From positions 21,077-85,076 of the forward strand of contig CAZUHB010000026.1 of assembly GCA_964620445.1 (NCBI GenBank): a DNA stretch of 64,000 nucleotides, given 5' to 3'. Shown in pieces: positions 33,215 to 42,700 of this stretch. Origin of the DNA: CAZUHB01 sp964620445 (GTDB lineage: Bacteria; Planctomycetota; B15-G4; CAYZWU01). The translations under genes were made by a program, and so were the position numbers. The notes below the pieces were generated by a model. That model searched no databases and was not told the origin of the DNA. It saw only the letters and a list, made by a program, of their open reading frames with translations. The first letter of the stretch is position 1; each line of letters opens with the position of its first letter.

Positions 33215-34372
33215 ATGGATTTCAGTCTCAGCGAAGAACTTCAGGCCATGAAGGAACTGGCCCGGGGGTTCACGGAAGAAAACATCGCACCCTTTGCCGA
33301 CCAGTGGGACGCCGAGCATCACTTTCCGCGGGAAGTGATGGAACAGATGGGCGATCTCGGATTCTTCGGCTGCACAATCAAGGAGGATTACGGTGGGGCC
33401 GACTTCGGATACCTGGCGCAGATGCTCCTCTGCGAGGAGGTGGCCAGGGGATCGTCGTCGCTCCGCGTGGCGTTCAACACCCAGTGCCTGGGCACGGCGC
33501 TCTCCATCCAGCGCCACGGCACGGAGGAACAGAAGAAGAAATGGATTCCCGACCTGATCGCGGCCAAGAGTCTCGGCTGTTTCGCCATCTCCGAGCCGAA
33601 CGCGGGCTCCGATACGATGTCGATGGAGTCCACGGCCAAGCCTGACGGGGACGGCTACATCCTCAACGGTTCGAAGACATGGATCTCTCTCGCGCCGGTG
33701 GCCGACATGGCCTTGGTCTACGCCTACCACGACAAGGAGATCGGTTCCAAGGGGCTGAGCGCTTTTCTCGTCGACATGCATTCCGACGGGGTGAGTACAC
33801 GGGACCTGGAAAAACTGGGCACCCTCCATTTTCCCACGGGTGAGATCGCATTCGAGGACGTGCGCCTGCCGGGCGACGCCCTTCTGGGTAAACTGGGCGA
33901 CGGCGTGAAGATCCTCTTCAGTTCCCTCAACCAGACACGCATCAGCTGCGCTGCCGGGGGTGTGGGCCTTTCGCAGGCCTGCCTCGACACGGCGGTCAAA
34001 TACTGCAACGAACGGGAACAGTTCGGCAAACCGGTGGGCAAGTTCCAGATGAACCAGGAGCAGATCGCCAAGATGGCGGCCGAGACCGAGGCGGCACGCT
34101 GGCTCACGTACAGGGCCGCATGGCAGAAGGACCAGGGGCATCTGGGCAACGTGCTCGAGACCTGCTACGCCAAGTACACCGCGGCCGAAACGGTGGTGCG
34201 TTCCGCTCACAGCGCAATGAAGATTCTCGGGTCCTATGGCTATTCGACCGAGTATCCCGTGGCGCGCTTTTACCGCGACGCGGCCGTTTACCAGATCGTG
34301 GAAGGCACGGTCAACATCCAGAAGATGATCATCGCCCAGGACCAGCTCGGGTACCGCAAGGCGAATCGATAG
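33215..34372 (+). CDS. acyl-CoA dehydrogenase, glutaryl-CoA dehydrogenase-like
   Basis: The 385-residue FAD enzyme makes an alpha,beta-unsaturated acyl-CoA. The N-terminus MDFSLSEELQAMK, ENIAPFADQWDAEHHFPREVM, FAISEPNAGSDTMSM, NGSKTWISLAPVADM and the catalytic-Glu segment YQIVEGTVNIQKM are present. From memory it is very close along its length to the non-decarboxylating glutaryl-CoA dehydrogenase of Desulfococcus (same LDQLG-x-RKANR ending pattern). The substrate cannot be fixed from sequence alone. GGAGG precedes the ATG by 9 bases. It opens the operon with thiolase, 3-hydroxyacyl-CoA dehydrogenase and hydratase. Electron-transfer flavoprotein genes are not in the window. Confidence 0.92.
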   Translation: MDFSLSEELQAMKELARGFTEENIAPFADQWDAEHHFPREVMEQMGDLGFFGCTIKEDYGGADFGYLAQMLLCEEVARGSSSLRVAFNTQCLGTALSIQRHGTEEQKKKWIPDLIAAKSLGCFAISEPNAGSDTMSMESTAKPDGDGYILNGSKTWISLAPVADMALVYAYHDKEIGSKGLSAFLVDMHSDGVSTRDLEKLGTLHFPTGEIAFEDVRLPGDALLGKLGDGVKILFSSLNQTRISCAAGGVGLSQACLDTAVKYCNEREQFGKPVGKFQMNQEQIAKMAAETEAARWLTYRAAWQKDQGHLGNVLETCYAKYTAAETVVRSAHSAMKILGSYGYSTEYPVARFYRDAAVYQIVEGTVNIQKMIIAQDQLGYRKANR

Positions 34373-34427
34373 CAAGACGAGAACCAGCAGGACAGATCCT
34401 GATATTCGAAGACAAGGAGGAAAAATC

Positions 34428-35609
34428 ATGAGAGAAATCGTCATTACCGGCGCGGCCCGCACGGCGGGCGGCAAGTTCGGCGGATCGCTCAAGAAGCTGA
34501 CCGCCCCCGAGTTCGGCGCCGTGGCCGTGCGCGCCGCGATCGAGCGTTCGGGTATCCCGGCCGACGTGGTCGACCAGACCGTGCTCGGCAATGCGTGGCA
34601 GGCGGGCGTCGGCCCCAACCCGGCGCGGATCACCGCGGTCAAGGCCGGCGTGCCCACTGACGCGCCCGCCGTGAGTATCAACGTGCGCTGCGGATCGAGC
34701 ATACAGGCGCTCATCTTCGGCGCCCAGGCGATCAAGGCGGGCGACGTGGACACGGTCGTGGTCGGCGGCACGGAGAGCACCAACCAGGTGCCCTATGCCC
34801 TTCCCAAGGCGCGCTTCGGCTACCGCATGGGAAAGGGCGCCATCCTCGACCTGATGCACCAGGACGGATTCCTCTGCCCCCTCGGCGGCGGCCTCATGGG
34901 CGAGCTCAGCGAGGACGTGCGCGCCGAGATGGAAATCTCCCGCGAGGACCAGGACGCCTATGCCGCCGAGTGTCACAACAAGGCGGAGGCAGCCGTGAAG
35001 GCTGGAAAGTTCGTTGACGAGGTTGCGCCCGTCGAGATCAAGGGGCGCAAGGGCAAGGTCGACGTTTTCAAGGACGAGGAAATCTACCGCGAGGGCATGA
35101 CTGCCGAGTCGCTCGCCAAGCTGCCCCCCGTCTTCCGCAAGGACGGCACGATCACGGCGGGCAATGCCTGCGCCCTCTGCGACGCGGCGGCCGCCCAGGT
35201 CCTCATGGAGCGCGAAAAGGCGACCAGCCTCGGCCTGAAACCGATGGCACTGCTCCGCGGCTACTCCTTTGTGGGCGTCGACCCGAAACGCTTCGGCCTC
35301 TCGCCGGTGAAGGCGGTCAACGCGGCTCTGAAACACGCGGGCGTCGAGCTCAAGGACATCGACCTGATCGAGCTCAACGAGGCCTTTGCGGCGCAGGCGC
35401 TCGGCTGTATGCGGCAGCTCGACCTCGACGGAAGCAACGTCAACGTGAACGGCGGCGCAATCGCTCTCGGCCACCCCGTGGCTGCCACAGGCTCCAAGAT
35501 TCTCACGACCCTGCTTTACGCCATGAAAGACCGCGACGCCACCCTCGGCCTGGTCAGTCTCTGCATCGGCGGCGGCAACGGTGTGGCCGCGGTGGTCGAG
35601 AGGGTCTAG
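34428..35609 (+). CDS. acetyl-CoA acetyltransferase (thiolase)
   Basis: The 393-residue thiolase catalyses reversible condensation or thiolysis of 3-ketoacyl-CoA. The nucleophilic Cys lies in INVRCGSSIQAL (about residue 89), the second catalytic region in NGGAIALGHPVAATG, and the C-terminal Cys in SLCIGGGNGVAAV. The start MREIVITGAARTAGGKFGG is family-typical. It lies 55 bases after the dehydrogenase in the same operon. Degradative versus biosynthetic direction cannot be told from sequence. Confidence 0.95.
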   Translation: MREIVITGAARTAGGKFGGSLKKLTAPEFGAVAVRAAIERSGIPADVVDQTVLGNAWQAGVGPNPARITAVKAGVPTDAPAVSINVRCGSSIQALIFGAQAIKAGDVDTVVVGGTESTNQVPYALPKARFGYRMGKGAILDLMHQDGFLCPLGGGLMGELSEDVRAEMEISREDQDAYAAECHNKAEAAVKAGKFVDEVAPVEIKGRKGKVDVFKDEEIYREGMTAESLAKLPPVFRKDGTITAGNACALCDAAAAQVLMEREKATSLGLKPMALLRGYSFVGVDPKRFGLSPVKAVNAALKHAGVELKDIDLIELNEAFAAQALGCMRQLDLDGSNVNVNGGAIALGHPVAATGSKILTTLLYAMKDRDATLGLVSLCIGGGNGVAAVVERV

Positions 35610-35658
35610 TCCAGGTCGCTGCATTAGAGTAAAGATCAATCCAAGAAGGAGAAGAATA

Positions 35659-36519
35659 ATGGCTACAAAGAAAGTCGTAATCGTTGGCTCGGGCACCATG
35701 GGCGCCGGCGTGGGCCAGCTCTGTTCACAGCAGGGATTCGAGGCGGTGATCACCGACATCAACCAGGAGCTCGCCGACAAGGGACGGGCGCGCGTGGAGA
35801 AGGGTCTTCTCAAGCGCGTGGAAAAGGGCAAGATCACCAAGGACGTGGTCGACGACGTGATGTCGCGCATCACGGCCGCCGGAGACCTCTCGGCCGTGGC
35901 CGAGGCCGATTTCGTGATCGAGAGCGCTCTCGAGGATCTGGAGATCAAAAAGAAGATCTTCGCAGAACTCGACGGCCTCGCCAAGCCGGACGTGATCCTG
36001 GCCACGAACACCACGTCGCTGTCGATCAGCGCCATGGCCGAGGCCACGAAACGGCCCGACAAGGTGGTGCAGATGCACTTCTTCAATCCGCCGGTGATCA
36101 TGAAGCTCGTCGAGATCATGCCGGGCAAGCAGACCTCGCCCGAGACGCTCGCCGCGGCGGAGGCCTTCGCGAAGGACCTCGGCAAGGACCCGGTGGTGTG
36201 CAAGAACGAGGCGCCCGCCGGCATCGTGAGCCGCGTGCTCGGCTGCCTTCTCAACGAGGCGACCTGGCTCTACGAGTCGGGCGTGGCTGACGCGGAGAAC
36301 ATCGACAAGGCGATGAAGCTCGGCGCGGGCCATCCCATGGGACCGCTCACCCTGCTCGACATGATCGGACTCGACATCCACCGCGCCAAGATGCAGACAC
36401 TCTACCGGGAGATCGGCGACGAGCGGTACAAGCACCCGCCAATCGTGGATCAGCTGATCGAGAAGGGCCATCTCGGCCGCAAGGCGGGCAAGGGTTTCTA
36501 CGACTACACCAAGGGGTAG
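35659..36519 (+). CDS. 3-hydroxybutyryl-CoA dehydrogenase
   Basis: The 286-residue NAD(P)-dependent enzyme has an N-terminal Rossmann fold (VVIVGSGTMGAGVGQLC), VIESALEDLEIKK, then the family motif MHFFNPPVIMKLVEIM with the catalytic His, and GFYDYTKG at the end. ATG 35659 follows AGGAG at 8 bases; an upstream open frame is not supported. It is followed by the hydratase gene after only two bases, so the two are co-translated. Confidence 0.95.
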   Translation: MATKKVVIVGSGTMGAGVGQLCSQQGFEAVITDINQELADKGRARVEKGLLKRVEKGKITKDVVDDVMSRITAAGDLSAVAEADFVIESALEDLEIKKKIFAELDGLAKPDVILATNTTSLSISAMAEATKRPDKVVQMHFFNPPVIMKLVEIMPGKQTSPETLAAAEAFAKDLGKDPVVCKNEAPAGIVSRVLGCLLNEATWLYESGVADAENIDKAMKLGAGHPMGPLTLLDMIGLDIHRAKMQTLYREIGDERYKHPPIVDQLIEKGHLGRKAGKGFYDYTKG

Positions 36520-36521
36520 CC

Positions 36522-37301
36522 ATGTTCGAGAACATACTCTTCGAAACGGAGGGGCCCGTGGCCACGATCACGGTCGACCGGCCCAAGTTCCGCAACGCGG
36601 CCGACAATGCCACCGTGGAAGAGATCGACGCGGCTCTCGCCAAGGTGGAGGCGGACCAGGACCTGAGCGTGCTCATCGTCACCGGATCGGGCGACAAGGC
36701 TTTCGTGGCCGGCGCCGATCTGAACGAGCTGAAAGATCGCGATTTGGTCACGGGCCGCCTCCACACGCGGCGGAGGCAGGAAGTGCTGACCCGGCTCGAG
36801 CAGCTCGAGATCCCGTCGATCGCGGCGGTCAACGGCTGGGCAATGGGTTTTGGTCTCGAGCTGGCCATGGCATGCACCCTGCGTGTCGCGGCGGCAACAG
36901 CCAAGATGGGCCAGCCCGAGGTCAAGCTCGGTATCATCCCCGGGGCGGGCGGCACACAGAGGCTGACACGCCTCGTGGGCGTGGGCAAGGCGATGGAGAT
37001 GATCCTCACCGGCGATCCGGTCGATGCGCAGGCCGCTCTCGGGCTGGGGCTCGTCAATCGCGTCGTGCCCCTCGAGGAGCTGAGCGAGGAAACAGCTCGG
37101 CTCGCCGGGACGCTCGCGGCGCGGCCCAAGCTGGCGGTGCAGTACGCCAAGGAGGCGGTGCTCCGCTCCGCTGACGGTTCGCTCGCCAGCGGCCTCGCTC
37201 ACGAATCGTACTTGCATGCCCTCTCGTGCGCCACCGAGGACAAGGCCGAGGGCGTGGGGGCGTTCCTGGAAAAGCGCGATCCCTCGTTCAAAGGACGTTG
37301 A
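36522..37301 (+). CDS. enoyl-CoA hydratase (crotonase family)
   Basis: 259 residues. Both crotonase glutamates are present, in NGWAMGFGLELAMAC and GQPEVKLGIIPGAGGTQRL, along with the oxyanion-hole segment FVAGADLNELKD. It hydrates crotonyl-CoA-type substrates, completing the four-step operon. A weak hairpin GAGAG/CTCTC followed by TTTT begins at the stop codon and may end the operon. Confidence 0.94.
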   Translation: MFENILFETEGPVATITVDRPKFRNAADNATVEEIDAALAKVEADQDLSVLIVTGSGDKAFVAGADLNELKDRDLVTGRLHTRRRQEVLTRLEQLEIPSIAAVNGWAMGFGLELAMACTLRVAAATAKMGQPEVKLGIIPGAGGTQRLTRLVGVGKAMEMILTGDPVDAQAALGLGLVNRVVPLEELSEETARLAGTLAARPKLAVQYAKEAVLRSADGSLASGLAHESYLHALSCATEDKAEGVGAFLEKRDPSFKGR

Positions 37302-37421
37302 GAGCAAAAAAGCCTCTCTTTTAGGTTCAGCAGATCCGGTTCCGCACCGATGACATAAGTGGGTTCATGGGCGCTTTCCTCGTGCCCATGGCTTTCTTTG
37401 TATCCTCATTGGAGCCGTCAG

Positions 37422-38177
37422 ATGTCTGCCAAGTACCTCCCATTGCTTCTTGTCTTGACACTTCCCCTCATTCCGGCCTGCGCTTCTCCGGCGATCGAAC
37501 TGGAACCCCGTTACTGGTTCCCGGGTTTCGAACTGGAAGCGACGATCGAAGAGGACGATATCGGCACCGAGATCGACTTCGACGAAGACCTGGGCATGGA
37601 CGACGAAAACTTCGGCGGCGGCAGGATCAAGTGGTTCACCGGCGACGACAGCTGGATCCGGATCGACTACGTGCCGATCGCCTACACCGGCGACAACCGG
37701 CTGACGCGCCAGATCCAGTTCAACGGCGAAACCTACACCGTGGGCTCGCGCGTCCTGTCCGAATACAATCTCGAATACGGCCGGCTCGGCTGGGGATGGC
37801 AGTTCATCGACATCGACGACTGCGTCAAGCTGGGCACCTTGCTCGAGGCCAAGCTTTTCAATCTCGACGCCGAGATCAAGACGGCGAACGGGCTGATCGA
37901 TGAGGAGGAAAGTTTCGTCTTCGGCCTGCCCACCATCGGGGCGATTATCGACGTCAATCCGATCGACGAGATCAACCTCTTTGCCGAGCTCTCGGGGATC
38001 ACCGCCGGCAGTTACGGCTACATGTATGATGCGGAGGCGGGAGTGAGGATCATCCCCTGCGACTGCTTTACCATCTGCGGCGGTTACAGGATCTTCAAGT
38101 TCAACATCGAGGCCGGCGACAACGAGGCGAGGATGCGGCTGAACGGCCCCTATGTTGGAATCTCGTCACGATTTTGA
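37422..38177 (+). CDS. exported beta-barrel-like outer-membrane protein
   Basis: 251 residues with a signal peptide (MSAKYLPLLLVLTLPLIPACAS). The body alternates aromatic/polar strands (LEPRYWFPGFELEATI, DSWIRIDYVPIAYTG, RLGWGWQFIDI, YMYDAEAGVRII) and ends in a Phe (YVGISSRF), consistent with a small outer-membrane beta-barrel. No known family could be named. ATG 37422 has GGAG upstream. Its stop overlaps the 3' end of the convergent Nudix gene by 12 bases. Confidence 0.65.
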   Translation: MSAKYLPLLLVLTLPLIPACASPAIELEPRYWFPGFELEATIEEDDIGTEIDFDEDLGMDDENFGGGRIKWFTGDDSWIRIDYVPIAYTGDNRLTRQIQFNGETYTVGSRVLSEYNLEYGRLGWGWQFIDIDDCVKLGTLLEAKLFNLDAEIKTANGLIDEEESFVFGLPTIGAIIDVNPIDEINLFAELSGITAGSYGYMYDAEAGVRIIPCDCFTICGGYRIFKFNIEAGDNEARMRLNGPYVGISSRF

Positions 38178-38672
38178 TTTCTTGTAGCGCGCCCAACCGA
38201 CCTCGAAGAGCGGCGTGAACATGCCACGCCCCAGGCTCGCCTCTATCTCGGCGACGGAAAAGAAGCGGATCGCGTCGATCTCCTCGCGCTGGAAGACGAA
38301 GGGCCCGTCGTGGACGAGGGAAAAGACCCTGATCCGCTCCGTTTCGATCTCGTTTTGCCAGACGTAGTCGTAGAGGTGCTCCGGCTCCCGGCCGGTGACG
38401 CCCAGTTCCTCCTCGAGCTCGCGAACAACGGCCTGGCCGTAGTCCTCGCCCACGTCGAGGTGCCCGCCCACCGACGTGTCCCACTTGCCGGGCTGGATGT
38501 CCTTGTCGAGGCTGCGCTTCTGGAGGAGGATTTCCCCGGCGCTGTTGAAGACGAGGATATGGACCACCCTGTGGACAAGGGACGGATCGCCGTGGCACTC
38601 GGCGCGCGTGGCCTGCCCGATGACCTGTCCCGTCTCGTCAACGATGTCGAAGAGTTCTTCAGACTGCATCAT
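38166..38672 (-). CDS. Nudix hydrolase, isopentenyl-diphosphate-isomerase-like
   Basis: 168 residues with a complete Nudix box: GGHLDVGEDYGQAVVREL then EEELGV (GX5EX7REUXEEXGU). The N-terminal EELFDIVDETGQVIGQATRAECHGDPSLVHRVVH matches the YfcD/IDI-like subgroup. It probably hydrolyses a nucleoside diphosphate derivative or acts as an IPP isomerase-like enzyme; the IDI-1 catalytic Cys is not evident, so I favour a housecleaning role. Two ATGs are adjacent (38672 and 38669). Confidence 0.9.
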   Translation of the reverse strand: MMQSEELFDIVDETGQVIGQATRAECHGDPSLVHRVVHILVFNSAGEILLQKRSLDKDIQPGKWDTSVGGHLDVGEDYGQAVVRELEEELGVTGREPEHLYDYVWQNEIETERIRVFSLVHDGPFVFQREEIDAIRFFSVAEIEASLGRGMFTPLFEVGWARYKKSKS

Positions 38673-38714
38673 GTCTTGCGTGGGAGCCGCCTCGGCTCCG
38701 CAATGTCAGATCCG

Positions 38715-39689
38715 TCATCCGGCACCGCCCGAACGGGCCTTGACGGGTTTGGCGGACAGTCCCAGAACAGCCTCGATCGCCTCGCGCGCCGTGGCCTCGT
38801 TGAACGCCATCCTGTAGGCGATCTTTCCGCCCGAGTCGAGCACGTAGAAGAAGGGAACCGTGTTGACGCCGTAATCCTTCGCGCTGATCTGGCTCGACGA
38901 GTCGACCACGACGGGCACGCCCGGCACGGTGCCCTTGTAGAAGGGCCCGATCTCACTCGCCGTGCCGCCGGCATTGATGATGGCGATGGAGAGGCCTTTC
39001 GTCGCGTAATCGCTCTTGAGCCCTCCCACACAGGACATCGCCTTCTTGCTGAAGGGACAGGTGGTCGAGCCGAAGATGAGGAGCGTGGCCGATCGTCCCT
39101 TCAGATCGGCGAGGGAGACTTTCTTCCCTTCGACCGTGGATGCGGTGAACGCCTTTGCCGGAGCGCCGACGGCCGGAAGCGCCTTGTTGAAGCTGGTCTT
39201 CTTCGCCCCCGGTTTTTCAGCCATCAGCGTCTCGGCGATCGAGGCCACATTCCGCTCCTCGCAGTCGCCTTTGAAACGCAACGCACCGTCGCGATCAAAG
39301 ATGTAGAGGGTCGGATAGTAGTAGAAATCCAGGACATCCGCCGTCTGCCTGTCCTCGTCGACGAGAGAACGGATTCCGGGATTCCATCCCTCGGGGAGGG
39401 TCATCCTTCCGCCCGGCGGCGGCACCTCGACGCGCACGACCGATACGCCGTCCGGCTTCGATCCGTCGTACTTCTTGAGGATACGATTGGCCTTCTTCGA
39501 TCCGGGGCAGGTGGGCGATCCCATGAGAAGCACGGTCACATCTCCCTGGCAGTCGGAGAGGAGCGAGCTCGACGCGAGGTTGACCGGATCGCCGTCGCCC
39601 GCTCCCTTCGTCAGAGCGGCATCTGACTGGCAGGCGGCAAGGACGAGCGCTGAACCGGTCAGGATCAGGAAAAGAAACAGGTGGTTCAT
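38715..39689 (-). CDS. lipoprotein with two thioredoxin-like domains
   Basis: 324 residues with a lipobox (LVLAAC, Cys20). Domain 1 (about 45-150) has VTVLLMGSPTCPGSKKANRIL. Domain 2 (about 175-300) has a redoxin start GAPAKAFTASTVEGKKVSLADLKG, then LLIFGSTTCPFSKKAM and the cis-Pro region VNTVPFFYVLD. Both keep a single Cys-Pro motif rather than CxxC, so they resemble peroxiredoxin/AhpC-TSA or one-Cys oxidoreductases. It likely works in the periplasm on thiol redox. ATG 39689 follows GGAG; the longer frame is not supported. Confidence 0.8.
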   Translation of the reverse strand: MNHLFLFLILTGSALVLAACQSDAALTKGAGDGDPVNLASSSLLSDCQGDVTVLLMGSPTCPGSKKANRILKKYDGSKPDGVSVVRVEVPPPGGRMTLPEGWNPGIRSLVDEDRQTADVLDFYYYPTLYIFDRDGALRFKGDCEERNVASIAETLMAEKPGAKKTSFNKALPAVGAPAKAFTASTVEGKKVSLADLKGRSATLLIFGSTTCPFSKKAMSCVGGLKSDYATKGLSIAIINAGGTASEIGPFYKGTVPGVPVVVDSSSQISAKDYGVNTVPFFYVLDSGGKIAYRMAFNEATAREAIEAVLGLSAKPVKARSGGAG

Positions 39690-39763
39690 TTTCGAACTCC
39701 GCAAAAAAGAGGGATTGCTATCTATAGAGCGGTGTAAATTATACAGGTAAGGTGGGTTATTTT

Positions 39764-42700
39764 TCAAAGGATCTCGTAACGGTCGGCCCGCACGAAGTAG
39801 ATCCCCGTTTCCTTGACAGGCATCTTCACGGCCCTCTCCCAGGCGGCGCGGTAGAGATCGATCTGCGGGCGGTACTTCTCGACGAGATCGCCGAGCGTCC
39901 CGGCCGGCCGATCGTCGGTCTTGTAGTCGACGATCACCCAGCCGTCACCCTCGTCGAACACGAGATCGATGACGCCTTTGGCGATCTCGGGGCGCCGCGC
40001 ACTCTTCGCGGAGAGATCGACCTGAACGGGAACCTCGGTCAGGAATCGGCCGCTCGAGGTGGCGCGCGTCCAGATCCCCGAGTGCGCCACTCTTTCCACG
40101 AGTTCCAGGGCGACGGGCGCGAAATCCTCGTCGAGCTCCTGTTCGGCGACCAGCGACCGGGCCAACGGTCCGAGATCGGTCCCCCGAGCGGTCATGGCCG
40201 TCTCCAGAAGGCTGTGGATCACCGTGCCCTTGCGGGCTCCGTCCCCGTCGGAGGAGGTTCCGCCGCCGGAGGGCGTGGCGCGGCCCGCGGCCGCGCGCGA
40301 TGCCAGACGGACCTCGTAGGAGGGTTGGCGCAGTATTTTCCACCTGCCTTCGATCTTCTCCGAGGCCGCGCTCACCTCGGCGGCGGTCAGATCGGCGCCC
40401 CTCTCCTCTGGCGCGCACCGCGGGCCGGGATCGTCGAGCCGACCGAGTTCGCTCAAGTGGCTTTCGAAGAACTTCCACTCGCTTTGACTGTTGCCCTTCG
40501 CCCTGAGAACGACGACGAGCTGAATCCCCGCCCGGGTTGCGGCCACGTACATCCGCCGCTTCCTTTCGGCATCGAGGAACTGTCTCTCCTTCCGCTCGAG
40601 GTCGTCCCACCCGGCCGGGCGGACCAGGAGGGGGCCTTGATAGGCCGGATCGCTCGCCTTGCCGAAAATGGCGAGGTGGCCGCGAACGATCCTGCCAGAC
40701 CGGTCGACGTGGCTGTGCACCGGGTGCTTTCTGAATCCCGTGGGATCGGCCAGGAACACGATCGGCGCCTCGAGCCCCTTGGCCTTGTGCAGGTTCATGA
40801 TCCGAACGCACGAGACCTCTTCGGACCGGGCGGAAATCTCATCGTGCTCTTCATCGCCCTCGAGAATACGGCCGACGTACCTGGTCAGCTCCGCCGCCGA
40901 CCAGGCGCTCGCCCGTCCGGCGCGGAGGAGTTCGAAAACCTTGGCGAGACTGCCGGCACGGACATCGCCGCCCGTGGCGGAGCCGGCGCGCGGCAAGAGT
41001 CCGAGGCGCCGTGCTATCTTCTCCGCGGCGGCCGCGGGCGGCAGCTTGGCCAGCCAGCGGTGGGCAACCGTCAGCTCCTCGAAGGCGAGCCCCAGCAGTT
41101 TCCTGTCATCCTCTTCGAGTCGGTGGGGAATTGCCTCGAGAAACGAGAACACGCCGCCGGCCCCCGCGAAAGCGAGGAGGGTCCTGTCGCTCACGCCGAA
41201 GAGCTCGCTGCGCAGCACGGCAACGAGCGCCACGGGATCGTGGGGCCTGCTGACCGCCGCCAGGCAGCGGTGCAGAAGCTCGAGTTCGTCCACGTTCTTC
41301 AAGCCGCCTCCGCCGGTGACCTGGACCGGGACACCCATGTTCTGCAAGGCGCGGGCGTAGAGCCCGAGGTGCTTCTTCTTGCTCGTGATGATCAGGAAGT
41401 CGCCGTACCGTACCGGCCGCTCGCCGCCCGGTTCGGCAGGATCGGGAATAACCGCCCCCCCATCGACCAGATCGCCTATGACCCGCGCCAGAAAGTCGCG
41501 CTCGAACGCGATCACCCCGTCCTTGACCTTGTACTCCTCGGGAATTTCGAGCACTCGCACCCCGCCGAGCGCGCCATCTCCTCGCGCGGTCCGCCACGGT
41601 TCCAGCGGCACCTGTCGCGGCGAGAATTCATCGGCCTCGCCGGGAAACTCCTTGTCGAAAACCTCATTGACCCACGCCACGACCGGGGAGTCGGTGCGGA
41701 AGTTCGTGTGGAGCGACAGCACCCGCCCGCCGCTGGCAACGAGGATCTCCTTCACCTCGTTGTACATCACGATATCGGCCCGGCGGAATCGGTAGATCGA
41801 CTGCTTCGGATCGCCCACGACGAAAAGAGAGCCGGGGACGGGGCGGCAGCGCTTCCAGTCGTTCTCCGCGGGATCGTCGGCGGTGAGCAGGAGCAGAACC
41901 TCCGCCTGAACGGGATCGGTGTCCTGGAACTCATCGACGAGCAGATGGGTGAAGCGCTTCCTGAAGTACTCGCGAACGTGTGGGCCCGATCGGAGCAGGC
42001 CGGCGGTCTTCAGGAGTATATCCTGGAAATTGAGCAGACCCGCCGACCGCCGCAGCTCGTCGTAGACCGTGCCGGCACGCGCGAAGAGGCGCAGGATCGG
42101 TTCGTAACAGGCCGCCCTGAATTCCTTCACGTAAGGCTCCGCGCACTCCGCGGCGAAAGCCTCCCATTTCTGGAGCTCCTCCTTTCCCGTCTTCGATCTT
42201 CCCTTCTGGCAATCGGACCAGTACTTCTGGACCATCTTCATTCTCGTGAGGAAGAGCTCGAGAATCTCCTCGAGCTCGAGGGGATCGTCGAGATCGTTCT
42301 GCCGCACCAGGCGGGCCACCTGGCAGTAACGGTTCATGAGCTGGTCAGTCCCCCGGTCGAGGGGAAAGGTGGGAATGAGCGCCTCCATGCGGCGGGCATA
42401 GTCCTCGAGTTCCGCTTTGACCGGAGCCGTCTCCGGAACGGGCGTCGGGGGAGCGGGCCACTCTTCCACGTCGGGAAAATCGGCATACCGTTCGAATCCC
42501 GCGCTCAGGTCTCTCAACTCGATCCCCAGACGGCGCAGCTCGTCGAGCAAGGGATCATCGGCCGCGATGAGCCGCGCCGCGGTCAGCTCCCATGCCTCGG
42601 ACCGGAGCTGCGCGTCGTCGTCATCCTCGATCTCGGCGAAATCGACAGACACCCCGGCTTCCACCGGCCGCTCTCTCAGAAGGCGGGAGCAGAAGGAGTG

